64,000 nt of DNA from Neoceratodus forsteri (lineage: Eukaryota; Chordata; Ceratodontiformes; Ceratodontidae): assembly GCA_016271365.2 (NCBI GenBank), contig CM028131.1, positions 282,842,001 through 282,906,000 on the forward strand, in the 5' to 3' direction. A model generated the notes under the pieces. It was given only the letters and a program-made list of their open reading frames with translations. It did no database searches and had not been told where the DNA came from. A program made the translations under genes and the position numbers. Numbering within the stretch: the stretch's first letter is position 1; each line of letters starts with the position of its first letter. This document shows, piece by piece, positions 53,820 through 63,942 of this stretch.

Positions 53820-56800
53820 TCTCATTCATTTTGCCTGTTTGCTTCATTAGGTTCTGTAGTGGCTTCTTTGTTATTGTCCCTGCTTTGATCTAATTCTACC
53901 CATTCTTGCATGGAAATAAAATACAGGCCCAATGTGTCCAACATTTGTGTATTGCTTAAAAAAGATTGCCCAGTTTCTGAGTTTTTAAACGTAATATCAA
54001 TTTGCGATGCATTATGTTGTCGTTTATGTATCCTAATGTAATCTATTGAATTTTTAGAAATATTGATATGTGTCATCCTGAAAAGGAAAGATGCCATTTC
54101 CTGTTTTATAAAACCCAGAGAATCATGCTTGGAAGTTTCCCATCCAAAAACAGTAACTAGTCCTGCTAAGCCATATGTCTTGTTGTTTTGTTTTGTAATT
54201 TCATTTTTTTTACTAATACTAACTCTTTTCTGTTTTGTTCTATATCTTTTTCCTTAATTTCTGTCTCTTCTCTAATTTTAGTAACATATTGTCTGTATTT
54301 ATTTTCACTCTGTCTGTACAGTTCAGTACCTAATTTGACACTATCTGTGTTGGTGTCAATGAAATATCCGACAGTTTCAGGATTTGTTCCTGTTCCCATA
54401 TGGCTTCTATCAGCCATCCACACTTTGTATATAACAAAACACAATCTTTTTTTTTTTTTTTTTTTGTAGAGTTTCTTTATGCACCTACCTAACTGGGGCA
54501 TCTCTTGGAGATCCATGCTGTGCTCCACGGCTCCACCGCCCGTCTGAACCACACTCCCATCGCTATGTCGGGTTCAGGACCCTGGGCTCTCCCGGCCCTA
54601 AGAAGAGGCTCACGAGTCCCTCAAGGGGAGAGTTGGGAGATGCGGCCGTTGTAGGGTATGTGGCCGGTGCAACTGATGGTCTTGTCGCCTCACCCAGCGG
54701 TAGGGGATTTTTCTCTTGTATTTTTCCCCCTATTGGCTGAGAGTGCAATGCACTCCAGCGGAATGCATGCTCACTCCCGAGCCTGCCCACAGGAGCGCTC
54801 CCCAGCCAATCCCCCTTCTTTCTGGCTCTTGACTGCTGTGAGCCCCCGGAACCACCAGAGGACACTAGACTGCGACAGCTTGAGATTCCCCCACCCCAGG
54901 GAAGGAGAGCTGTCCTGCAGATGCTTAATCCCTACCCTTCCCTGCTGACCCCCAACGTCTCGGGCTCGTCCCCGAACCCAGGTCGCTGGTGTGGCGTGAG
55001 GTGTGGCATCCAGCGCCTCAACCCTCAGTGCCACCGGGCCGGCCAAAACACAATCTTGATATTGCTTGTTTGGTGGTCTAACAATATGGACTTTGAATCC
55101 TTCCTCTATCTGCAAGTGGAGAAGATGCACCATCCATTCCCTGAGTGTATCATTATTTTCATTTTATAGTCTTGTTATGCCATACATTTCCATTAGATAG
55201 TCCAATTCTTTACCTTCTAAATCAGCATATTTGTCAGAAACGCGTATATCTGTTTCAGTCCCCTTTTTCCAAATATTTCATTATGGTGTATATTCTGGCA
55301 TGACATCATGGTGGTCTCGACCTCTCTCTTATCATCATTTGTTAGCATGTCTGTCTTTCCTTTCCTTTCTCTTTCCCTTCAATATCTCCTGCATCTTTTT
55401 CATTAGCTACCCTTAGATCAAGTTTGTATGTATTTTTATTTGGGGTCTTATTCTTTTGTAGTGGAGTCTTTGTTTGCATTGTTTTTATTCTTGGACGCTC
55501 CCCAATACATGAGGTATCCATACTTTGCTGCATGTGTAAATCAATTTTTGGTATAGAATGTTTTACTAAGTTTGGAACTGATTTATTCTTCCCATTGCTT
55601 TTATTATCATTTCTTTTTAAATTCGTTATATAAGAGTTGCTTTGAGTGTTATATTGTTTGCCTCTTTTCCTTTTACTGTTGCTCGGTATTTTTCCACCAT
55701 TAACTTCTAGTTTAAGATAGCAAGCACAGACCTGATTTTTATCAAATGGAGATGGTAAATTAACTTGCACTGCTTTATTATCTCCTGGAGTTATATTCCC
55801 TTCAGATTTCTGATCGTATAGAATAGATGACTGGTCCATTGGTTTATTATCTTTTTCTATTATTTTGTTAAGGATAACCCTATTATGAAATAGGTCTGTT
55901 CTGGTAATCTCATCTTTAACTACCGGTAGATTTTCCAAGATTACCATATTTTAAAAATAAGTGTTCTTAGTAATTTCCAGCATCTGTTTAGATAAGGAGC
56001 TGCAGGCAGAAAAGTCACCCTCTCCGATGAAAAATTCATTATTTATATTCCGCATATGTCAGGTCTCCTATCTGGTCTCCTGTTTTTGATGTTCTAGATA
56101 TTTTAGGTGTCTCTTTACACAAACTGACATCTCCCTTCATTCTTTCTAAATTTTTTAGCCCTTCAATAACCATGCTTAAATTTTGTGTTATTACTTTTAT
56201 TTCAGCATCATTCATAGTTACGTTCAGTTTTGGTGGTTTTGGTGTTTGTAATGATTTTTCTCTGTTCTTGAGTATTTTTTTCAGGGAGCTCAATTTATCT
56301 GTGATCTCCTGATCTTTTGGTATTGATTTTATGATTTGTGGGCTCTCCAGAGAAAAGCCCTCCAATGAGCAGTCATCTCTACTATCGCTACTATAGGGCT
56401 CATATGACTCAGTTGAATGGTCACATGACATAATTATAAGAATAATCTGTAGGAAAGAAGGGATCTAGGGACTCAAATGAATCCTACCCATATGCATCCT
56501 ATGAAATCCCTTCTACCTGGGATAATGGCGTGGAAGAGTTTGCAGTATCAACCGTGTTTTGATTTCCTCTCATTTTCCCACCGGATTAATTATAGATTCT
56601 TCTCCTTTACTCCTACTGTCATCCAATTTGGTAATTCCATTATTAATAATATTGGGGCCAGCAAGATTTAATAGTGAATGAATATCTTTAGGCCACATCT
56701 CTGTAAGTTTGAATTGAGGTGGGTCTGTTTCACTGATATGGCTCTGATTAATTTTGTAAATCCTCCTTAATTTGAACTTCTTTAGATCCCTTCTTAGACT

Positions 56801-56830
56801 GTTTCTCCTTCCTAGTTTCACTTACCTCCA
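53820..56830 (-). pseudogene. Unassigned minus-strand coding remains, probably 5' part of a mobile element
   Basis: Several minus-strand frames follow one another in order. They include NQSHISETDPPQFKLTEMWP (56,570-56,821), DKLSSLKKILKNREKSLQTP (56,039-56,431) and a 201-codon Lys/Asn-rich frame (55,342-55,947). After that come EWMVHLLHLQIEEGFKVHIV (about 55,070-55,140), MADRSHMGTGTNPETVGYFI (54,166-54,552) and QIDITFKNSETGQSFLSNTQ (53,822-54,097). They look like one long basic, coiled-coil-prone protein broken by frameshifts and by a SINE. The order suggests an ORF1/gag-like protein of a LINE or similar. I do not recognise the family. Confidence 0.5.
54449..55044 (-). mobile_element. Long tRNA-derived SINE, copy 3 (596 bp)
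   Basis: Perfect 13-bp target duplication aaaacacaatctt (54,436-54,448 and 55,045-55,057). Read on the minus strand it opens ggccggcccggtggcactga, with gggttgaggcgctggatgcc and gacctgggttcggggacgag forming tRNA A- and B-box regions. It ends ttaggtaggtgcataaagaa, actctac and an A run. It interrupts the unassigned minus-strand frames. Confidence 0.88.
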
Positions 56831-57189
56831 TATCAGTGAAGGGTTTCCCACTTCTAGTCTTGATCATCTGTAATACTTTATAGTTAGAACAATAAATTAT
56901 AATAAATTATGCAGAAAAGTGATAACGGTAAACAATGTTTATCTGATTAATTAATATCAGTTGTCAACACTCACTATCATGAGAGTGTAGATTTAACCAG
57001 TATTTCATTCCCAATAACAGAAAGCATGAAATATTTTCTGTAAAAATATCTAGGTTAATAATGCAGAGCAAAATAAACACTTCACAAGTTGAAATTAAAA
57101 CTGTAATGCAGTATGGTTTTTTAAAAGTAAAAGACCTGATTTGCAAAGCCACTGAATTCTGGGCAACGCTCTAGTCCAATCCTCTAAAT
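56831..57189. other. AT-rich unassigned sequence
   Basis: No motif, frame or repeat boundary is recognisable. It lies between the minus-strand unassigned frames and DIRS copy F. Confidence 0.5.
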
Positions 57190-58261
57190 CAGGCAGGCTT
57201 GTCCACTTATCTGCCCTCTCTGTATTTATCTGGCCTTCAACTAGGATCCTTAGCTTGGGATATCTTCTCACTTTTCTTCAAAAGATTTGATACAGTTCTC
57301 CTGGAAGAAATGGTTTCAATCCCTTCAGGAAATGTGAGGCAGTCTCAACACTTCGGTTTCTTCTCTCCCGTGGGCTGGGAGCATTTCCTTGCTCCTTCTC
57401 CTTCTTCCCCAGCTCAGTCACTATCGTAAGCTTTTTAGCACTCCTGCTTCTTCTCCTTCTCCTTATTGGAATGGTGAGCAGCTGAACTGCAACAGATGTC
57501 CCAGAATCCTCCTGCTGTCTCGAACACCAGTTCTGTGGGGAGAGACGGTTCTTCCTGGTCCCCAACAAAACTAGAGATCTGAGGACCATATTAGATCTCG
57601 GGGATCTCAATCTGTATGCCCGATACAAAAAATTCCACATGGTAACCCTCCCAGGCCTGACGCCTCTTCTCAAGCAAAGCAACTGGCTGTGCTCCCTGAA
57701 CATGCAGGATGCTTACCTGCATATCTTAGTATTTTCACCTCACAGGAGATTCCTCCAATTTCTTTTTCAGTTCGAGCACTACCAATTCAAAGTAATGCCC
57801 TTTGGCTTATCCTCTGCAATGTGGTTTTTACCAAGTGCTTAGCAGCAGTAGCTGCAGCTCTCAGAAGGGAGGTACTGTACATTTTTCCCTGTCTGGATGA
57901 TTAGCTCCTAAAGGCTCAATCCAGAGAACAGCTTCTTTGGAATCTGGATAGAACCCTTCAGCTGTTTCTTTCCTTGAGCATCATCAACTTGCTCAAGTCC
58001 GTTCTAACCCCTTCCCAAAGGCTGCAATATACTGAGGTTGTTCTGGACTTGGTGCAGGGAAAGGCCTTCTTGCCTCTGAACAGAGTGGAGTGCCTTAGCA
58101 CCCAGTCTCAGGAGGTTACCTAGTGCTGTTATGTTCCAGCAAGGGTATACTTGAGGCTGTTGGGTTGATGGCTGTGGCCATTCCCATGGTTCCACTGGCC
58201 AGGCTACACATCCAAGTCCTCCAGTGGACACTAAGGGTGCAATGGGATCAATGCACAGATG
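57190..58261 (+). pseudogene. DIRS copy F reverse transcriptase
   Basis: DLRTILDLGDLNLYARYKKF, HMVTLPGLTPLLKQSNW, CSLNMQDAYLHILVFSPHRR (motif A with D-A-Y) and HYQFKVMPFGLSSAMW (motif B) are in different frames. The catalytic site reads FPCLDD followed by TAG. Then LLKSVLTPSQRLQYTEVVLD, the DIRS thumb region. Upstream, from about 57,190, RLVHLSALSVFIW-like codons match the RT entry. Several frame changes. Confidence 0.75.
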
Positions 58262-59551
58262 AGTTAGAACAGTTAGCAGAATAGGACCCAGAGAGTTTTG
58301 GTCAATGGGGTATTATCAAGGGAGGGAGGGAGGTGTGACCAGTGGCATTCCACAGGGATCGGTGCTGGGTCCAGTCGTCTTCAACATATTCGTCAGTGAT
58401 ATCACTGATGAACTGGAGGAGAAGGTTTGCCTTTTCGCAGGTGATACAAAGCTCTGCAACAGGGTGGATATAATTAGAGGGGGCATTAGATATGGAAGTT
58501 GACCTAAGGAGACTGAAAGAATTGTTCCAGAAATTGGCAGTTAAAATTTAATGCCAAGAATTGTAAGGTAATGCACCTGGGGAAGCAGAACCCAGGAAAA
58601 AAGTACGTACTAGAAGGGCATCGATTAGAAGAAACAAAGATGGAACGGGTTCTGGGCATGATCATTACCAACGACTTAAAGGTAGGAAAACAATACGAAA
58701 AAGCAGCGCAGAAAGCAAACGGTATTCTTGGATACATAGGAAGGGATATTATGAGCAGAAAGCAGGAAGTTTTTTTGTTTTTTTGTTAGTTATTTAACCA
58801 GGACTAGCACACTAAGCTGAAAGCTTTTCTACAGGTGCGACCTGGGAGCACAGGTAAGTTAAGTGACTTGCTCAGGGTCACACAGTATGCAAGTGGAAGT
58901 TGTGGGGTTCAAACCCAGGTCTGGTCTGCTGGATGTCACCAGATTTGCAGCTCAGAGCCTTAAACCCCTGCACTATACTGCCTCCCTAAAGTTATCATTC
59001 CCCTCTACAGATCCTTGGTGAGGCTACACCTCAAGTACTGTGTCCAGTTCCAGAGGCCTCACCTAAAAAAGGACATTGACCTTCTGGGGGCGGTGCAGAG
59101 AAGGGCCACAAAAATGGCACAGGGGCTGCATCATGAGCCACATGAGACAAGACTCAAAGAGTTGAATTTATTCTCTCCGGAACAGAGAAGAAACGGGGGA
59201 ACATGATAGAAACATTTAAGTGTGTCAAGGGAATTGACACAACTCAGAAGGAAAACCTCTCCCAAGGAAAACAGGGCAGCGCATACAAGAGGGCACAACT
59301 TGCATCTGGTGGGAGGCAAGTTTAAAAGCAACTCTAGAAAGTACTTTTTCACTGAGAGAGTGATAGACCCATGGAACAACCTGCTACCAGAAGCGGTGGC
59401 ATCAAAGACAGTAAGGGAATTCAAACTTGTTTGGGTCAGGCAATGTGGGCAACTTAGGAAAAAAATATAATTGGGGGGGTTAGCCACCTTGGGCAGACTA
59501 GATGAACCACACAGTCCCCATCTGCTGACACTTTTCTTATGTTCTTATGTT
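58262..59551 (+). mobile_element. CR1/L2-group LINE, 5'-truncated, in DIRS copy F
   Basis: GGVTSGIPQGSVLGPVVFNI, LCNRVD and FAGDTK (FADD altered to FAGD), then MHLGKQNPGKKYVLEGHRLE and ERVLGMIITNDLKVGKQYEK. A MIR-like SINE interrupts at [14 protein letters not shown]. Then [40 protein letters not shown] and FFTERVIDPWNNLLPEAVAS, and the shared tail ending ttcttatgttcttatgtt. Confidence 0.88.
58772..58987 (-). mobile_element. MIR/CORE-SINE-like element, antisense in a LINE
   Basis: Minus-strand reading: gggaggcagtatagtgcagg with tttaaggctctgagctgcaa, then gacctgggtttgaacccc (tRNA B box). The core follows as ttgcatactgtgtgaccctg and agcaagtcacttaactt, and then A-rich sequence. Flanking gaagtt (58,766-58,771) and aaagtt (58,988-58,993) are a probable target duplication. 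Excising it restores the LINE frame. Order and motifs match mammalian MIR-type elements, though this copy looks young compared with mammalian MIRs. Confidence 0.82.
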
Positions 59552-60660
59552 AGTGCTGGTCTCCTCCCCAGTCCACAAGGTGCTTCAATGGTGGATGGAT
59601 CCTCTGAACCTGTTGTGAGGGGTTCCATTCCAGATCTTCTCCTCCCAGCAGATCTTCACCACGGATGCCTCCAGTTTGAGCTGGGGGGGGGTGCAACTGG
59701 GTCCCTTTCAGACTCAGGGCTCTTTGTCTCAGATTGAAATCTCCCTGCATATCATCGTCCTGGTCACCTGTTGACCAAGTCTGACAACCTCAATGTTGTT
59801 TACTATATCAACAGAACTGGGGGGGGGACACATTCATATCTCCTATGCAGGGAGCTCATGAGAGTTTGGTACTGGGCGCTAGACTACAGTCTGAGTCTAT
59901 TGGGAGTCCATGTCCCAGGAGTGCAAAACACCCTGGCGGACAGCCTCAGTTGGACTCAGTCCAGCATGCATGAATGGGAATTTCTCTCATCCATCACAGA
60001 AGATCTGTTCACCAGATGTGGTCATCAAGAGTTGGACCTTTTTGTGTCCCCACTCAACACAAAACTGCTCAGTTTCTGCTCACCAGATCCAGGGTCTAGA
60101 GTTTTCTGGCAAGCCACATAGTCCCTCTACTGGAACAGGAGGTTCCTTTACACTTTCCCTCCATTCCTCTGATTCATAGGGTGCTAATCAAGCTGCAGAT
60201 GGAGGGGGCCAGCATGATCCTAGTAGCTCCTTTCTGGCCACAGCAGATATGGTTTCCATTACTGTAACAGTTAGCGGAGGAACCTCTGGTTCCCCTGCTC
60301 CTCTGCAGGAATCTGTTGATGCAGGCTCAGGGGACCCTAGTCCATCCCACCCTCAAGTCACTTCATCTGCTTGCCTGGCTCTTGAGGACATAGCCATCAC
60401 CCGGTTGGGGTATCCCAGAGGGTGGCAGGTGTCCTCATGACTGTTTGGAAGCCCTCCACTCATGCTGCATATGCCATCTGTGGAAGGCATTTGCCATATG
60501 GGCTGCCAAGCATCATTTGGACCATTTCACTTTGTCCAGTGAGCCAGATTCTGGATTACTTGATATCCCTGTCAGACTCTGGTCTCCTGTACGCCTTCTT
60601 AAAGGTGCATCTTTTGGCAATCTCAGCTAATTCAGTCAGTGAATTCCAATGGGCGTATGA
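59552..60660 (+). pseudogene. DIRS copy F RNase H, methyltransferase-like and recombinase start
   Basis: VVYYINRTGGGTHSYLLCRE (Y-x-N-K/R-x-G-G-T of RNase H), VHVPGVQNTLADSLSWTQSS (L-A-D-x-L-S) and HEWEFLSSITEDLF, then RCGHQELDLFVSPLNTKLLS, equivalent to WGTPEIDLFAS in the others. Near 60,220 APFWPQQIW-like codons close the ORF. The frame 60,422-60,697 holds WKPSTHAAYAICGRHL and ILDYLISLSDSGLLYAFLKV, a recombinase N-terminal domain, cut off at about 60,660. Confidence 0.75.
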
Positions 60661-60699
60661 CAGTAACTGTTGTCAACTCCACAAAAGCAGAAGATAAGA

Positions 60700-60770
60700 G
60701 GGGGTAGACATCTCAGCCAGACTAGATGGACCGCACAGTCTCCATCAGCCAGAAGATTCTTATGTTCTTG
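60700..60770 (+). mobile_element. LINE 3' tail fragment
   Basis: ctcagccagactagatggac, cgcacagtctccatcagcca and ttcttatgttcttg are the terminal tail of the CR1/L2 family seen in full at 59,490-59,551. Confidence 0.7.
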
Positions 60771-61799
60771 TCTAAGCCTTTTATGAACCTGTGGGCAGCT
60801 GCAATGCAGCTCAATTGGATGTCTAAAAAAGGGACTTTTTCTGGCCTGCTCGAGCAAATTAATGTATCAACACAAGAAAAATGTCTTAAATAAATCTTCT
60901 TTTTATTATATAATTCAGTCCCAACATTTCACCTATCAATTAGGCTTCTTCTGGGGAACTGTAAATAGATTCAAATAGAATATTCAGATAAATATCTTTA
61001 TATGTTTATATAGCATTGTCATTTCTTTCACAGAAAACAAGACTGTTGCCTTGATTATGTGTATTTCCTTAAAATAGTTTTTTTTTATAATATTAATTGA
61101 ACTACTAATACATTTTTATCTCTGTGTCACCCCTATAAACCAGCCGCCAATTTAAAACTGTGTTAAAAAAACACTACCTTTCTTATTAACTTGGCCTGTG
61201 TAGGCTCCCTCGCTGCCAAGCTTTTCCTCTAAATTGATTTCCACTGAGTTTTTATGTAAAATAAAACATCAAGCAATAAATTATTCACCCTCATGTTTCT
61301 TGATCATTATGTATCAACGTTTACAAACATTTAGGCATTTTTTTAATTTTTCACCTATTAATAGAGCGAGTGGCCTCTAAAAACTTCTCTTAAATGTGCT
61401 TCATTATTATTGGCTTTCTCCTAATGTACAAAAATATATCACAAGTTTCAATAATAAAACACTGGTAGTTCCATTGCATATAGTCTCAATCTGATAACAT
61501 AAATTCAGTGTCATAATTTTGGGTCAGTATACCTTTAAGGATGAAATGGGTACTTGTGCCTTTAAATATTTTCTTTTGCCACTTAAGTTTGTTAATATAA
61601 ATAGATAAGTGATTATACATAATTGTATAACTTAAACTTCCTTTAAAAAGAACAACTTATCTTGACTCATCCCCAAAACAGTGGCTTGTTTCATTTTCCT
61701 GGTAAAAATGTTTCCTACTCATTACTGAGTTACAATCATTCACAGGATACAACTTTTTTTAAAATAAACCCACTGTGTCTAGATATTTGTTTTACTTAG

Positions 61800-62504
61800 C
61801 ATCTATCATATTCAAAACTGTTCTCCTCTTGTAAACAATAAAACAATATAAAGTTTACTTGTTCCACTGCCTAAGCGATAAATGTGACACTGGATGCTTA
61901 ACAGAAGGTGGATAACCCAGCTCGCCAGCCGAAATGTATCCATGGAGAAAGATAGAGGTTGCCTAGATGACTGCATCGCTATGGTGATATGTGGTGATGT
62001 TATCATGTCACCACATGACTTTATCCACGTACATAAGAGGGTGGGCCAGTGAGGCTACTGGAGCTGCCAGTCCGAATTAAGAAACTAAAGTCGGAGAGAG
62101 CGAGATGACAAAACTATACATCTTTTAACAGTAAGCAAACCTCATATTATGATTTAAATGGAGATTGCTGGAGCTATGAACAAAGACTTGGAAACCAGAA
62201 AGTAGGAGACTACAAAACTCAAGTTTTTTGGGTGTGTCAAATGCCAAGAAGTCAGCATTCTGGTAAAGCAACTGAACACAAGAATTTAAACTGAAACATT
62301 TGCAGGATAAAGTATATGAGAGAGTAGAAGCAAAAAGTGAGATAAATAAAATGATTTATTGTGTGGTACGTCAGATGCCAACAAGGCGGTATTCTGGCAA
62401 AGCTTTTATTTTTAGTTACTCAGAAGTAGGAGCATTCATATGTATTTTGGGAAAGTAGAATGAAAATTGAATACAAGAGGAAAACAGTTTTAAATATGTT
62501 AGAC
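61800..62504 (+). other. Central spacer of the inverted repeat
   Basis: It contains an imperfect direct repeat: gtgtcaaatgccaagaagtc with agcattctggtaaagc near 62,231-62,270, and gtacgtcagatgccaacaag with gcggtattctggcaaagc near 62,364-62,402. It also has a short palindromic stretch, atgtggtgatgttatcatgt with caccacat, near 61,989-62,016. No coding sequence is recognisable. Confidence 0.55.
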
Positions 62505-63000
62505 TCTAAGTAAAACAAATATCTAGACACAGTGGGTTTGTTTAAAAAAAAGTTGTATCCTGTAAATGACTGTACCTCAGTAATGAGTATGAAACGTTTT
62601 TACCAGGAAAATGAAACAAGCCACTGTTTTTGGGATTAGTCAAGATAAGTTGTTCTTTTTAAAGGACATTTAAGTTATGAAATCATATATAATCATATAT
62701 CTATTTATAATAAATAAATAAATAAATATTAACAGACTTAAGTGACAAAAGAAAATATTTAAAGGGACAAGTACCCATTTCATCCTTAAAGGTATACCGA
62801 CCCAAAATTATGACACTGAATTTATGTTATCAGATTGAGACTATATGAAATGGAACTGCCAGTGTTTTATTATTGAAACTTGTGATATATTTTTGTACAT
62901 TAGGAGAAAGTCAATAATAATGAAGCACATTTAAGAAATGTTTTGAGAGGCCAGTTGCTCTATTAACAGGTGAAACATTTAAAAAAAATGCCTAAATGTC

Positions 63001-63434
63001 AGCCCAGTGGAGCAGAGGGTTGAGGCACTGGATGCCTTACCGTGCACTATGCCAGTGACCTGGGTTCAGGAATGACCACAGGTCGTCGGGATGCCAGCGT
63101 GGGGGGAGGGTGGAGCAGGATTGAGCATGCTGGCAGACAGCTCTGCTCTCCTGATGGGGGTGAGGGTGGGTAGGCACCCCCCAGTGGCTCCGCTCCCACC
63201 AGGTGGAGGTCCGGTGGGTAACACAGGTGGAGAGGGGGCAGTAAATATTCCAGGTGGTGGAAGTGACTCAACTGGTGCCACGAGGTATGAAGCGTGCCTC
63301 CACACGCTTGCACAGATGTATGCTGGGGCCTCGGACGGGGGGGGTCAGGGGAGAAAAGCATAAAAATACAGATGTGTCCCCATTGCCAGTTGGAGGGAGG
63401 AGGTGACGGGGACCAAAAAACTTAATTAAAATTT
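63001..63434 (+). mobile_element. Long tRNA-derived SINE, copy 4 (434 bp)
   Basis: Flanked by an 18-bp direct repeat with one mismatch (aaaaaaatgcctaaatgt at 62,982-62,999; aaaaaaatgcttaaatgt at 63,435-63,452). The head agcccagtggagcagagggt, tgaggcactggatgcc and gacctgggttcaggaatgac matches copy 3's head closely, including the B box. The body is GC-rich. The tail differs from copies 2 and 3 after gagaaaagcataaaaata. It lies inside the right arm of the Penelope-like inverted repeat. Confidence 0.85.
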
Positions 63435-63942
63435 AAAAAAATGCTTAAATGTTTGTAAATGTTGATACATAATGATCAAGAAATATGAGGGTGAATAATT
63501 TATTGCTTGCTGTTTTGTTTTACATAAAAACTCAGTGGAAATAAATTTAGAAGAAAAGCTTGGCAGCGAAGGAGCCTACACAGGCCAAGTTAATAAGAAA
63601 GGTAGTGTTTTTAACACAGTTTTAAATTGGTGGCCAGTTTATAGGGGTGACACAGAGATACAAATGTATTAGTAAGTCTATCAATCTTGTAAAAAAACTA
63701 TTTTAAGGAAATACGCATAATCAAGGCAACAGTTTTATTTTCTGTGAAAGAAATGACAATGCTATATAAACATATAAAGATATTTATTTAAATTTGAATC
63801 TACTTACAGTTCCCCAGAAGAAGCCTAATTGATAGGCGAAACTTTGGGACTGAATTAAATAACAAAAAGAAGATTTATTTAAGACATTTTTCTTGTGTTG
63901 AAGCATTAATTTGCTCGAGCAGGCCAGAAGACTTCACTTTTT

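Larger units (their letters stand above)
57190..60660 (+). mobile_element. DIRS-type element copy F, diverged subfamily, truncated
   Basis: RT, RNase H, methyltransferase-like and recombinase N-terminal sequences appear in order. They are clearly more diverged from copies A-E than those are from each other. No terminal repeat or internal complementary region is visible, and both ends appear lost. A LINE (58,262-59,551) divides it between the RT and RNase H regions. Confidence 0.75.
60825..63942. mobile_element. Penelope-like element with 1-kb inverted arms (near-palindrome)
   Basis: The left arm 60,825-61,799 and right arm 62,505-63,942 (after removing a 434-bp SINE) are reverse complements with modest divergence over nearly their whole length. 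For example, ggcctgctcgagcaaattaa on the left pairs with the same block inverted near 63,905-63,924. A spacer of about 700 bp is unpaired. Each arm contains a short folded block (60,915-60,962 and 63,807-63,852) of the form agaagcc...ggcgaaac. I associate that block with the long terminal repeats of Penelope-like elements, which often sit in inverted orientation and carry hammerhead ribozyme motifs. No RT is present. Confidence 0.55.

Noticed and set aside
54563..55133. Minus-strand frames of 100-120 codons near 54.6-55.1 kb
   Set aside because: Mostly inside SINE copy 3. Only the first residues of the 120-codon frame (outside the SINE) look like part of the unassigned minus-strand protein.
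63001..63070. Possible functional tRNA gene (A and B boxes present)
   Set aside because: It lacks a foldable acceptor stem, is flanked by a target duplication and matches other SINE heads. It is a SINE promoter, not a tRNA gene.
63047..63361. Open frames of 79-104 codons on both strands
   Set aside because: Contained in SINE copy 4; proline/glycine-rich artefacts of GC-rich sequence.
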